64,000 nt of DNA from UBA6059 sp040222235 (GTDB taxonomy: Bacteria > Bacteroidota > Bacteroidia > Cytophagales > Cyclobacteriaceae). The DNA lies in NCBI GenBank assembly GCA_040222235.1, contig JAVKDO010000006.1:5341-69340 (forward strand), written 5' to 3'. A program made the translations under genes and the position numbers. The notes below the pieces were generated by a model, which had not been told where the DNA came from, searched no databases, and saw only the letters and a list, made by a program, of their open reading frames with translations. Shown here piece after piece: positions 17,801 to 25,735 of the stretch (positions are counted from its first letter, which is position 1; each line of letters opens with the position of its first letter).

Positions 17801-18161
17801 GCGTCACATGAAAGAGGCCATAACTCTTGCTCCTGCCAATCAAGAAGAAATGTCGACTCTTCTTGAGCAGTTGGAATCCGTAGCATACGAACTTCGATCG
17901 AGACTACAGGGTGATCGAGTAGCCAGCAGATTGGATATCGAGGGGCCTCCATCTGTTGCTAACCGAGTAGGATTCTTAATGTATGAGCAGAGCAACTCTA
18001 CTTCTGAGCCTACAGCGACGCATAGAAGCAGTTTTGCGATAGCGAGTGAGGAGTTCTCAGCGATAGAAAATGACTTCAAACAACTATTGAGAGGCACTTA
18101 CCAGCAAATGCAGGATAAGCTCAAGGAATCTGGCGCGCCTTACACACCATATTCGTTTTAG
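14889..18161 (+). CDS. large secreted BNR/VPS10-like beta-propeller protein
   Basis: A 1090-residue secreted protein. Residues 1-21 are a signal peptide ending SFAQ. Residues about 35-720 hold more than ten Asp-box/BNR repeats, including SAGGVWKTNNAGNTYEP, KSNDAGASWQK, KTADGGKTWEN, KSTDGGATWEK, KSTDRGASWKK, TEDGGASWRS, SKDKGASWTN and SNNRGANWKQ. This resembles the ten-bladed sortilin/VPS10 propeller family common in Bacteroidota and often annotated as glycosyl hydrolase. The C-terminal third carries an FlgD/Ig-like segment (VNRINWDLRHASKEPVSL) and a helical tail rich in Glu and Gln. No catalytic motif can be assigned; a binding or peptidase-inhibitor role is possible. It lacks a T9SS C-terminal sorting domain that I can recognise. 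Confidence 0.85.
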   Translation: MKRYLLPLCIILFFSGPDSFAQRKKTAEPAKHYLEDVSLSGMKFRNIGPAITSGRISDFAINPNNPSEYYVATSAGGVWKTNNAGNTYEPLFDSQGSYSIGVITMDPSNSSTIWVGTGENNNQRSVGFGDGVYKSNDAGASWQKMGLENSEHLGKIIVHPDNSDIVYVAAIGPLWSAGGDRGVYKTADGGKTWENVLSIDEHTGINDLEIDPRNPQVLYASAFQRRRHVFTYISGGPGSAIYKSTDGGATWEKSQKGLPDVDLGRIDIEISPADPEIIYAIVEAAQGKGGFFKSTDRGASWKKQSGHTTSGNYYVEIFADPVDSDKVYSMDTWMHVTEDGGKSFRVLGEDYKHVDNHVMWINPSNTNHLLVGCDGGIYETWDMGAHWDFKENLPVTQFYKVAVDNDAPFYNVYGGTQDNFSLGGPSRTTSQNGISNDQWFITHGGDGFESQVDPENPDIVYAQSQYGVLVRYDRKSGEEKGIQPKERKGENSYRWNWDAPLAVSAHKSGRIYFAANKVFRSDDRGNSWEVISDDLSRQINRNELEVMGRVWSVDAVAKNGGVSPYGAVVTFSESPLDENLLVVGTDDGLIQITEDGGASWRSVGSFAGVPARTYVNAVLTSNHDQNVMYAVFNNHKNGDFRPYAFVSKDKGASWTNITNNLPEKGSTYTIAEDHIDANLLFAGTEYGVFFSNNRGANWKQLKAGMPTIAIRDLAIQQRENDLVMASFGRGFFVLDDYSALRELSEENMTADGKLYPVRNALLFERSTPYGLPRQAFQGDNFYMGDNLGSVAIFTYSLGEEYRTAKELRLESEKEKRESGGDNAYPSYDALKKEQMEADPYLLFTVVNSQGEVIRKLTAKPSKGVNRINWDLRHASKEPVSLTPPPFYNPFGGTNEGTLVEPGTYSVTLSKVLDGEVTALDGPMEFEVIPLDNTVLPAIDREAVVVFQAEVNTLSGKVSATNQRMRELSNQMRHMKEAITLAPANQEEMSTLLEQLESVAYELRSRLQGDRVASRLDIEGPPSVANRVGFLMYEQSNSTSEPTATHRSSFAIASEEFSAIENDFKQLLRGTYQQMQDKLKESGAPYTPYSF

Positions 18162-18372
18162 TAGGCCCAAATGAATGAGAATATTTGAGTCGCTGAAATG
18201 ATTACCAAGTGAGTCTTAAATAATCGCGGAAATAGTGGCTCAATTGAGAATCTATCCGCAAATTTGGGCTCTCAAATTGAAATAGTGCCTAGATATATCT
18301 ATTTTATCAAGGATTAAATCTAATTTTAGACGTCAAATAGACTAGCCTTAACTGGAACTTAAAACAATCACC

Positions 18373-19902
18373 ATGAAAATGAGAATTTTGCTTTTTGCCC
18401 TTTTTATTACGCAGATTGCTTTTGCGCAGGAATCTGGAAAAAGGGACTTCCCAAATTATACCTCAGAGATTATGGGTGAGAATATCAACTCGCCGACCAA
18501 CCACGATATTATTCCTGTGGTGTCAGATGACAATGAATTGCTCTACTTCGGAAGGAGACATCATGTGGAGAATGATGGTGGCGTTAAAGATAAAATTGAC
18601 ATTTGGTGGTTAAAGAGAGATGGCGATGATTGGGGTACAGACTTACACCACATGGAGTCTAAATTGAATAATAACGGATTCAACTTCATTAGTTCAAATT
18701 TTGGTTCGGGCTGGGATAACATCCTGCTTGGTGCTATTCTATTTGATGATATCACAAAGTCAGGTTTCTCTACATCAACCTATGATGGAGAATTTTGGAG
18801 CAAGCCTGAAAAGCAGAAAATAGAGAATTGGTATAACAACGATCCAGAAGTTCATTATCACGCTACAGAGGATGAGGATATTATCATCGTCTCTGCCGAC
18901 CGTGAAGATGGTCAAGGTGCGAAGGATCTATATGTAATTAAGAAAACGACTAATGAGGAAGGCGAAGTAATATGGACAGAGCCAATGAATCTTGGTAACA
19001 TCAACTCTGCTGGTGATGATGTCACTGCCTTCATGGATTTTGACAATAAGACTTTGTACTTTTCTACCGATGGTCGTGGAGGCGAAGGGTCATATGATGT
19101 ATTCAGATCTGAAAGACTGGATGATACTTGGACTAACTGGTCTGAGCCTGAAAACTTGGGTACTGGTGTAAACACGTCCGAGTCTGAAATGTACTTTGTA
19201 ATCGCTAAGGCTGATGACTATGCTTATTTCTCAAGAGGAGAGAAGTCAAGTGAAAACGGTGATATTTGGAGAACTGAATTACTTGATCTTAGTGAGGTGA
19301 CAGTATGTGGTATTGTTTCTGATAGTGTGACGAAGCAACCACTACCTCAGGCTTCAGTTGTTGTGACTGACTCAAAAGGTAATGTAGTTCAGACAGTAGA
19401 GTCTGATGACGATGGTAAGTACTGTGTCACTTTAGAAGCTGGTGACGAATATGCTCTTACTCCAAGAAAAGAAGGTTATTATGCGAAGGATTTCTTCTTA
19501 ACTATACCGGACGTTCCTGAATCTGCTGAGATGACCTTGGATCTTCCAGTACCTCCAATCGAAGCTGGCATGCTTGATGTAATCGTCTACTTTGATTTTA
19601 ACAAATACGAATTCAGTCCATCTTACTTTGACAGATTGAATGAGTTGAACCAAGAGCTTTCACGATATGTTGGTGCTACAGTTAAACTTCAAGGTCACAC
19701 GGATTACATAGGTACAAAGGCATATAATCAAGGTTTGTCTGAAAGAAGAGCCCAAGCTATTGCGGATTACTTATTTGGCTTAGGTTTAAGCAAGGACAAG
19801 GTGACTGTAGAAGGTTTTGGTGAGGATCGTCCAGCTGTTGACGAGCGCACTGATGAAGCAAGAGCTAAAAACAGACGTGTAGAGGTGGTTATCGAGAAAT
19901 AA
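18373..19902 (+). CDS. PD40-CarboxypepD_reg-OmpA peptidoglycan-anchored protein
   Basis: A 509-residue outer-membrane-associated protein. It contains a signal peptide (1-18, ending AFAQ), PD40/WD40-like propeller blades (about 40-300; VVSDDNELLYFGRR, DFDNKTLYFSTDGRGGEGSYDV), a carboxypeptidase-regulatory-like beta domain (about 307-390; VCGIVSDSVTKQPLPQASV) and a C-terminal OmpA domain (about 398-508; VYFDFNKYEFSP, LQGHTDYIGTKAYNQGLS, ERRAQAIADYL, RRVEVVIEK). The OmpA domain binds peptidoglycan, through an Asp/Arg pair in the family. This architecture is a Bacteroidota hallmark, found in gliding and type IX secretion accessory proteins such as PorE. A strong terminator follows. Confidence 0.93.
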   Translation: MKMRILLFALFITQIAFAQESGKRDFPNYTSEIMGENINSPTNHDIIPVVSDDNELLYFGRRHHVENDGGVKDKIDIWWLKRDGDDWGTDLHHMESKLNNNGFNFISSNFGSGWDNILLGAILFDDITKSGFSTSTYDGEFWSKPEKQKIENWYNNDPEVHYHATEDEDIIIVSADREDGQGAKDLYVIKKTTNEEGEVIWTEPMNLGNINSAGDDVTAFMDFDNKTLYFSTDGRGGEGSYDVFRSERLDDTWTNWSEPENLGTGVNTSESEMYFVIAKADDYAYFSRGEKSSENGDIWRTELLDLSEVTVCGIVSDSVTKQPLPQASVVVTDSKGNVVQTVESDDDGKYCVTLEAGDEYALTPRKEGYYAKDFFLTIPDVPESAEMTLDLPVPPIEAGMLDVIVYFDFNKYEFSPSYFDRLNELNQELSRYVGATVKLQGHTDYIGTKAYNQGLSERRAQAIADYLFGLGLSKDKVTVEGFGEDRPAVDERTDEARAKNRRVEVVIEK

Positions 19903-19924
19903 CTTTCTTATACCAAGAATATTG

Positions 19925-19953
19925 AAGCCTCCCGTTTGGGAGGCTTTTTTTTT
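19925..19953 (+). terminator. intrinsic terminator after the PD40-OmpA gene
   Basis: AAGCCTCCC and GGGAGGCTT form a perfect stem with a 4-nt GTTT loop, followed directly by an uninterrupted T run. It begins 23 bp after the stop codon. Confidence 0.93.
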
Positions 19954-19964
19954 ACCTGAATTTT

Positions 19965-20594
19965 ATGAAGTCTTATCCGACTATTGGTACTCTTGTCATT
20001 CTGATTCTGATCGTTCTTTCTGGCTGTTCTGAAACGCTCAATATGAGAACCTGGAGCTCAAGCGAGGACTATGATAAACACTTCAAAAAGTTGCTCATTA
20101 TGGGGCTCGTGAACAACGTGAATCTCAGGAATGATGTGGAGAATGAAGTTGTCTTTGCGGCGAGAAAAGCAGAGATCTTATCTACAAATGGGATGTCTCT
20201 TTTCCCTCCAGAATTGGGCAAGCCATTTGAAGATATAGAACGGGTAAAGTCTAGGTTGAGAGAAGGTGGATTTGACGGTATTATTACTGTGACATTGATC
20301 GATGTGCAATCTGAGCGTTATACCCCTTCTGATACCCAATATCAGCCTTTTGTATATTATGACCGATTCCGCAATTACTACTATCAGACTTACGAGTTGG
20401 TCTATAAGCCAGGTTATTTTACAAGAAACACGCGTTACTTCATAGAAACGAATTTCTATGAACTTGGCACTGGTAAGCTCGTCTGGTCCGGTAGATCCAG
20501 CACTTTTGAACCATTTGAGCTAGAAGAATATCTTCCAAAATATGCAAGCGCATTATTCAATGAACTTAAGCGAGAAGGAATAACCCAAAATTAG
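19965..20594 (+). CDS. hypothetical lipoprotein, stress/DUF4136-like style
   Basis: A 209-residue lipoprotein (signal peptide ending VLSGCSET, Cys21). The mature part has the layout of small alpha/beta periplasmic lipoproteins: KKLLIMGLVNNVNLRNDVE, GMSLFPPELGKPFEDIERVKSRL, FDGIITVTLIDVQSERYTP, then a Tyr-rich central stretch (about residues 123-152) and a final strand GTGKLVWSGRSSTF. The pattern recalls DUF4136-type proteins but I cannot confirm membership. It begins 12 bp after a strong terminator, so it either has its own promoter within that region or is expressed by read-through. Confidence 0.8.
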   Translation: MKSYPTIGTLVILILIVLSGCSETLNMRTWSSSEDYDKHFKKLLIMGLVNNVNLRNDVENEVVFAARKAEILSTNGMSLFPPELGKPFEDIERVKSRLREGGFDGIITVTLIDVQSERYTPSDTQYQPFVYYDRFRNYYYQTYELVYKPGYFTRNTRYFIETNFYELGTGKLVWSGRSSTFEPFELEEYLPKYASALFNELKREGITQN

Positions 20595-20972
20595 CGTGCT
20601 CGTTGGTTCAAATTTTCCGATGCTTGTGAAAGCACTACTCACCCTGTTGATAGCACAGGTATTTGAAAATAAATAAAACAGTAAATCCGAGGCTGATAGA
20701 AGGATGAAAGATTTGGATTTCCCGAACTATGATCTGGGATTTTGAGCCGACTCTATAGCGATTTTTCTTGGGAAACAACGGTTAGTTTATCAAGTAAAGC
20801 TAGTCGTATAATTCACGCCCTTAGTCGATGCTTTACTTTGCTTCGTCTAATTGTACTGAACCAATAAATACTGTTGCTTTTCTTTGTTTGCGATTAGGCT
20901 GTAGATATGGCCGCTAATATCATTTTCTTAATTGTCTCAAGGGAATGATTTCGTAAAATTTAAACCAGCTAA
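20595..20972. other. 378-bp gene-free stretch
   Basis: No open frame of convincing length, RNA gene or strong hairpin is visible here. The stretch is AT-rich towards its right end and probably carries the promoter of the small secreted protein that starts at 20973. I could not pick out a confident TTTG/TAnnTTTG Bacteroidota promoter. Confidence 0.4.
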
Positions 20973-21452
20973 ATGGAGTATTCAACAATAAGATTGTGGG
21001 TCTTTATACTAACAGCAGTATTCAATTGGGGAGCAGTGAAAGGTCAATTCTATTCAGGTAGCTATCAGCCTGTCTCAGAAGTCAATTTCTTCAATTCACT
21101 AGAAGTCGAGCACCGCTCAAGTGAACTAAATCCTTTTGAAGGAGATCTTTCGATAAAAGCGTACAGTGGCTCTAATAAAAAGAAAGACCACTACTGGGAT
21201 TTTTCTGCTAGTACAACAGAAGCATCAATGTCACTAGATCTTGAGCAGGTTTACGCAGAGTCTGGTGATGTTCTAGGTGTATTCGACTATGACCTATTTG
21301 TCGATGGGTGCTACTTCCTTTATCACATCCTTACCTTGCAGAACCAACAAGATGAAACACAATTGCTTTTGGTAGAAGAAATATATGACGTTACGCGAGG
21401 AGAGCGTGAGCCTCTGGAAACCAACACTATGCTTTGGAACAAGGTAAAATAA
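20973..21452 (+). CDS. small secreted protein of unknown function
   Basis: A 159-residue protein, not recognised. The N-terminus (IRLWVFILTAVFNWGAVKGQ) is a good signal peptide. The mature part includes LDLEQVYAESGDVLGVFDYD and a strand-rich middle, with a Cys in VDGCYFLYHILTLQ, suggesting a small beta domain. The gene is alone, convergent with hslV (34 bp apart). Likely a periplasmic or exported protein. Confidence 0.7.
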   Translation: MEYSTIRLWVFILTAVFNWGAVKGQFYSGSYQPVSEVNFFNSLEVEHRSSELNPFEGDLSIKAYSGSNKKKDHYWDFSASTTEASMSLDLEQVYAESGDVLGVFDYDLFVDGCYFLYHILTLQNQQDETQLLLVEEIYDVTRGEREPLETNTMLWNKVK

Positions 21453-21486
21453 TTAGTTAGACTTATCCTCTTCCATGAAAGTAGGA

Positions 21487-22023
21487 TTACTCAACTCTCT
21501 CCACCACCAGATTATGATTGGTATAGATACAAATGTCTGCTGCGATATTTAGACTCTCTCTGACCATCTCTTCTGCGCTCATGTCTTTGGAGTGCTTAAT
21601 CAAGGCCGTAGCGGCAGCCTGAGCATACATACTCCCTGAACCTATAGTGGCAATACCATTGTCAGGCTCAAGCACGTCACCAGTTCCTGATATGACAAGT
21701 ACTTCGTCTTTGTTTGCTACGATCATCATAGCCTCTAGCTTGCGTAGGTAGCGGTCCGTTCTCCAATCTTTAGCCAGCTCAATTGCCGCGCGTTTCATAT
21801 TGCCGCCATAGGAATTGAGCTTCTCATCAAACCTGTCTAGCAATGTGAACGCATCCGCTGTAGAACCAGCAAATCCAGTCACTATCTTGCCATCTTGGAG
21901 CTTTCTAATCTTCTTCACATTGCTCTTGGCAACCGTATTCCCTATAGTCGCTTGGCCGTCTGCACCAATGGCCACTTGTCCATTATGCGCGATTGCACAG
22001 ACTGTTGTTGATCTTATCTTCAT
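21487..22023 (-). CDS. hslV: ATP-dependent protease peptidase subunit HslV
   Basis: HslV is the proteasome-like peptidase of the HslUV complex and degrades unfolded or regulatory proteins fed by the HslU ATPase. The 178-residue product has the N-terminal nucleophile segment STTVCAIAHNGQVAIGADGQ, where a Thr after a five- to six-residue propeptide becomes the catalytic terminus. It also has GFAGSTADAFTLLDRFDEKL and the ATIGSGSMYAQAAATAL block diagnostic of HslV. hslU is not in the window. The gene lies downstream of the pyruvate dehydrogenase E2 gene on the same strand, separated by a hairpin element. Confidence 0.96.
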   Translation of the reverse strand: MKIRSTTVCAIAHNGQVAIGADGQATIGNTVAKSNVKKIRKLQDGKIVTGFAGSTADAFTLLDRFDEKLNSYGGNMKRAAIELAKDWRTDRYLRKLEAMMIVANKDEVLVISGTGDVLEPDNGIATIGSGSMYAQAAATALIKHSKDMSAEEMVRESLNIAADICIYTNHNLVVERVE

Positions 22024-22050
22024 TATTCTAAAGGTCTTTTAAAACAAAAA

Positions 22051-22105
22051 TGTCATTCCTCATGGTACAAGGATTGTGCCCTTGCATATCCATGACGGAA
22101 TGACA
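22051..22105. repeat. REP-like long hairpin between pdhC and hslV
   Basis: Three stacked stems are visible: TGTCATTCC/GGAATGACA, CATGG/CCATG and TACAAGG/CCTTGCA, closing on a short loop. The outer TGTCATTCC...GGAATGACA arms resemble widespread REP/palindromic intergenic elements. It sits in the 111-bp gap between two minus-strand genes and could also attenuate read-through. Only one copy is seen here, so repeat status is inferred. Confidence 0.6.
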
Positions 22106-22134
22106 GTCTTTTATATTCTATTTCCGGAAAAAGA

Positions 22135-23796
22135 TTAAACCAAAATCCTTACAGGATCTTCCATCAGCCCCTTCAACGTTTGCAAGAAAGCTGCTCCACT
22201 AGCACCATCTACTACACGGTGATCACAGGATAGCGTTACCTTCATTACATTACCAGGGACTAGCTGACCATCCTTTACCACTGCGGTTTGCTTGATACCT
22301 CCTACAGCCAGAATGCATGCGTCTGGTGGGTTGATGATTGCTGTAAACTCCTCTACGCCAAACATGCCCAGGTTGGAGATAGTGAAGGTATTTCCTTCCC
22401 ATTCCGCTGGTTGTAGCTTCTTAGACTTGGCCTTACCTGCCAACTCTCTTACCTCTACTGCAATGTGAGATAGGGGCTTGTTGTCAGCAAATCTGATTAC
22501 AGGCACCAATAGCCCTTCATCTACTGCCACAGCCACACCGATGTGGATGTGCTTATTCGTTCTGATCTTATCACCCAACCAGCTACTGTTGATGCTAGGG
22601 TGCTGTCTAAGAGCAGCAGCACAAGCTTTGATGACTATGTCATTGAAGCTAATCTTAACAGGTGATACCTCGTTGATGCTCTTTCGTGCTTCGATAGCTC
22701 TGTCCATGTTCATTTCCATGGTCACATAGAAATGAGGAGCAGTGAATTTACTGTCTGCCAAACGCTTGGCAATAGTCTTTCTCATCTGCGTCACTGGACG
22801 CTCATCAAAGCTTTCCTCTCCCACAATACTCGGAAGACTAATTGGGGCAGCACCACCTTCAGCGCTCGCTGGGGCGGCTGGAGCCGCGCTTGCCTGCGGA
22901 GTAAAGTTCTCGACATCACGCTTGATAATTCTCCCACCTTCCCCTGATCCAGGGATTTGTGCGATATCAAAACCTTTGTCAGAAGCTAATTTCTTTGCTA
23001 GTGGAGAAGCGATAACTCTTCCGTTGCTATTTGAACTCGCCGGAGCAGCAGACACTTGTGGAGCTGAAGCAGCAACTGGTGCTGGTGCAGATGCTGGCTG
23101 AGCTGCCGGTGCTTCTTGCGCTGGTTCAGCTTCAGAAGACTGGTCAGCCTTGTGTGCCTTGATCAAAGTCTCATAGTCGGCACCTTTCTCGCCAATGATG
23201 GCAATCACACCATCTACTGGGACTGATTCTCCATCACCTACGGCCGTATATAACAACTCTCCGTCATCATAGGACTCCAGTTCCATGGTGGCCTTGTCTG
23301 TTTCTACTTCGGCCAATATATCGCCAGACTTCACTGAATCGCCGACTTTCTTAAGCCATTGAGCAATAGTGCCTTCCTCCATTGTATCACTCATTTTAGG
23401 CATAGTGATTACCTGCGCGTTGATATTGGAGGTATCGATTTTTTCAGCAGTTGCGGCCGGAGCAATGCTTTCAGCAGTAGCACTAGCTGCTTCGGTGCTT
23501 TCACCATTACTAACTCCGCCACTAGCTATTTCTTTGAGCAGGCTATCTATATTTTCACCTTTTTCACCAATGATGGCAATCACACCATCTACTGGTACAG
23601 AATCCTTTTCTTTTACACCGATATGAAGCAGTACACCGTCATCATAAGACTCAAGCTCCATAGTCGCCTTATCCGTCTCTACCTCGGCCAAGATATCGCC
23701 AGACTTCACTTCATCACCTTCCTTTTTCAACCATGTGGCGATGACGCCTTCTTCCATGGTATCGCTCATCTTAGGCATTTTGATTACTTCGGCCAT
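22135..23796 (-). CDS. pdhC: pyruvate dehydrogenase complex E2, dihydrolipoamide acetyltransferase
   Basis: E2 transfers the acetyl group from lipoyl arms to CoA, making acetyl-CoA, and forms the core of the complex. The 553-residue protein has two lipoyl domains (about 1-80 and 128-205) with lipoylated Lys43 and Lys168, both in VETDKATMELES. These are joined by Ala/Pro-rich linkers to a peripheral-subunit-binding domain (about 260-300, ASPLAKKLASDKGFDIAQIP...GGRIIKRDV). A catalytic domain (about 325-553) follows, with the active-site DHRVVDGASGAAFL. The two lipoyl domains are near-duplicates at DNA level. Genes for E1 and E3 are not adjacent. The gene ends 111 bp before hslV. Confidence 0.95.
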   Translation of the reverse strand: MAEVIKMPKMSDTMEEGVIATWLKKEGDEVKSGDILAEVETDKATMELESYDDGVLLHIGVKEKDSVPVDGVIAIIGEKGENIDSLLKEIASGGVSNGESTEAASATAESIAPAATAEKIDTSNINAQVITMPKMSDTMEEGTIAQWLKKVGDSVKSGDILAEVETDKATMELESYDDGELLYTAVGDGESVPVDGVIAIIGEKGADYETLIKAHKADQSSEAEPAQEAPAAQPASAPAPVAASAPQVSAAPASSNSNGRVIASPLAKKLASDKGFDIAQIPGSGEGGRIIKRDVENFTPQASAAPAAPASAEGGAAPISLPSIVGEESFDERPVTQMRKTIAKRLADSKFTAPHFYVTMEMNMDRAIEARKSINEVSPVKISFNDIVIKACAAALRQHPSINSSWLGDKIRTNKHIHIGVAVAVDEGLLVPVIRFADNKPLSHIAVEVRELAGKAKSKKLQPAEWEGNTFTISNLGMFGVEEFTAIINPPDACILAVGGIKQTAVVKDGQLVPGNVMKVTLSCDHRVVDGASGAAFLQTLKGLMEDPVRILV

Positions 23797-23964
23797 AAAT
23801 AGTTGATTTATTAGTTTATCGTTGGAAAGTAGAATTCAAATTTAACGAATGTTCGCAATGGCTGACAAATATAAATTCAATTTGTTGCCACTTGTACTGA
23901 TTTCAACTTATCCTTGCTTTAACGCCATTTAAATGGCGATTTTTACTTACCAGTAATCAACAAA

Positions 23965-24933
23965 ATGCCGTACATCGAAAGTTCAAAGTACAAGGGACCG
24001 AAGGTACTTTTCAATGGACATATGCAGACGGTCATTCCCGCTGGTCTTCGCAAAGTCAAGAACGCCCCTGAGCTGAAGAGAGAGCGAATCAGTACGCCTG
24101 ATGACGACTTTCTTGACTTGGACTGGGCAAAAAACAATAATGACAGGCTGGTCATCATCTCGCATGGCTTGGAAGGTAATTCTACCAGGCCCTACATGCT
24201 GGGTATGATCAAGGCATTTTACGATAGTCGATACGATGTGCTGGCATGGAACTTCAGAGGGTGCAGTGAGGAGATCAATAGAGCTGCCAGACTCTATCAC
24301 AGTGGGGCTACAGATGACCTAGCGACCGTTGTTGAGCATGCAATCACAAAAGGATACGCCAAGATTTTATTAGTTGGCTTCAGCTTGGGTGGCAACCTTA
24401 CGCTGAAATATTTGGGTGAAGACGCTACACCTAAGTTCAGTGCAGTGAAAGGAGGGATTGTTTTTTCTGTTCCTCTTGACTTGAGGGCGTGTTCAGTGCA
24501 GATCAATCGTCGCGAGAACTATATCTATTCCGCTAGGTTTACGCGCTCACTCAAGCAGAAGGTGCTGAGCAAGGCAGCTCAGTACCCCGAGCTGCTCGAT
24601 ACGACCAAGCTACCGCAAATGAAGACCGTGTACGACTATGATGAGCATTATACGGCACCTTTCCATGGTTTTGAGAATGCACTGGACTATTATGAGAAAT
24701 GTAGCTCGAAGTACTTCTTATCAGGAATAGGAGTACCCACGCTGGTGGTCAACGCAGCAAGTGATCCTTTCCTTGCAGGCGACTGCTTCAACCCAGCGCT
24801 GTTTACTGATCTTGATGAAGTGTATTTTGAACTCCCTCTGGAGGGAGGGCACTGTGGATTTGCGAGTTATCGCAATGGTGGTATGTTTTGGTCAGAGATA
24901 CGCGCATTGGAGTTTGCCAGCGAGATATTATAA
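23965..24933 (+). CDS. YheT-family alpha/beta hydrolase
   Basis: A 322-residue cytoplasmic hydrolase of the YheT/ABHD1-3 group. The sequence shows NGHMQTVIPAGLR near the start (typical GHxQT), SHGLEGNSTRPYMLGM, WNFRGCSEEINR, and the nucleophile elbow GFSLGGN. The late acid and base are probably in ASDPFLAGD and GGHCGF. Family members hydrolyse short-chain esters, but the physiological substrate is unsettled. The SRAP-like gene begins 15 bp downstream and is likely co-transcribed. Confidence 0.92.
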   Translation: MPYIESSKYKGPKVLFNGHMQTVIPAGLRKVKNAPELKRERISTPDDDFLDLDWAKNNNDRLVIISHGLEGNSTRPYMLGMIKAFYDSRYDVLAWNFRGCSEEINRAARLYHSGATDDLATVVEHAITKGYAKILLVGFSLGGNLTLKYLGEDATPKFSAVKGGIVFSVPLDLRACSVQINRRENYIYSARFTRSLKQKVLSKAAQYPELLDTTKLPQMKTVYDYDEHYTAPFHGFENALDYYEKCSSKYFLSGIGVPTLVVNAASDPFLAGDCFNPALFTDLDEVYFELPLEGGHCGFASYRNGGMFWSEIRALEFASEIL

Positions 24934-24948
24934 CTACTTTTGACGATG

Positions 24949-25647
24949 ATGATAGGCCACTATGCGATATATGCTGAACCCGAAGAGCTTGCGAGCCAGT
25001 GGTCAGTCAAAATGGACAGTCAGTATAAGCCTACTTATAATGCTCAGGCTACACAGCAGCTTCCTATTGTTACTAATTTGGCCAGTGATGAACTTAGCTT
25101 TTTTCATTGGGGAGTGATTCCTGAAATGGCTAGAAAGAAGGCCGTAAGCGCAAAACTGCTCTCACTTGACCAAAAGGAGTTGAAATCCAAGTCAATCCAT
25201 CAGACGAATCTAATCAGCCATCGATGTGTGATTCCGATGCAAGGTGTCTATTGGAGTCGCCCTATCGGAAAGAAGAAAAGCACCCCTATGTATGTCTTTC
25301 TGGATAATCATAAACTTGTCGCCGTGGCAGGCATATGGAGCCAGTTTGATGATTTTGATGGCAATGTACATTACATCTTCAAAATGTTGACACAACGCGC
25401 TGATGGTGAATATCGAGAGTTTGGAGAAGAGTTGCCTTTGATTATTCCTACAGCGAAGATCACAGAATGGCTCTCACCCGATCAAACTTATGAACAACTT
25501 CGGGATATAATGTCCCTACCGGAATTAGCTGGCATGGGAACTCACGCTGTTTCACCCAAAGTCTTTAATGCTACAAACAACGATGCGTCCTTAATCCAGG
25601 TTACAAGCCCGTCAGATCAGCATGGGAATTATACATTGTTTGATTGA
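24949..25647 (+). CDS. SRAP/YedK-like protein lacking the catalytic residues
   Basis: SRAP (YedK/HMCES) proteins protect abasic sites in single-stranded DNA by crosslinking through Cys2. Overall similarity is clear: HYAIYAEPEELASQW, YKPTYNAQATQQLPIV, FHWGVIPEMARKK, HRCVIPMQGVYWSR, LVAVAGIWSQFDDFD and ELPLIIPTAKITEWLSP. The key residues are absent. The expected Met-Cys-Gly is Met-Ile-Gly, the NAR-type Asn segment reads SAKLL, the Glu of the FYEW motif is replaced (GVYWSR), and the HxRMP histidine segment reads FGEELP. Start Met 24949 is chosen by alignment with the usual MCG start; another ATG is one codon upstream. It is probably non-crosslinking, perhaps a DNA-binding or structural paralogue. 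The reading frame is intact and not obviously decaying. Confidence 0.8.
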   Translation: MIGHYAIYAEPEELASQWSVKMDSQYKPTYNAQATQQLPIVTNLASDELSFFHWGVIPEMARKKAVSAKLLSLDQKELKSKSIHQTNLISHRCVIPMQGVYWSRPIGKKKSTPMYVFLDNHKLVAVAGIWSQFDDFDGNVHYIFKMLTQRADGEYREFGEELPLIIPTAKITEWLSPDQTYEQLRDIMSLPELAGMGTHAVSPKVFNATNNDASLIQVTSPSDQHGNYTLFD

Positions 25648-25661
25648 AACCTTACCGAACC

Positions 25662-25694
25662 AGACTTACGAAGTTTTCAAAACTTCGTAAGTCT
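25662..25694. terminator. perfect 16-bp inverted repeat between convergent genes
   Basis: AGACTTACGAAGTTTT and AAAACTTCGTAAGTCT are perfect complements around a single C. The site lies 15 bp after the SRAP-like gene and 42 bp after the end of the convergent M20-like gene, so it probably acts as a bidirectional terminator. Its perfection and length also resemble intergenic palindromic repeats seen in Bacteroidota. Confidence 0.75.
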
Positions 25695-25735
25695 TAACAC
25701 TGCAAATATTCATTGGGGTATTTTCCTCAGATTCA

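Noticed and set aside
22478..23802. Several long plus-strand frames opposite pdhC
   Set aside because: They mirror the Ala/Pro-rich linkers and duplicated lipoyl domains of the E2 gene; translations are low-complexity and lack homology character.
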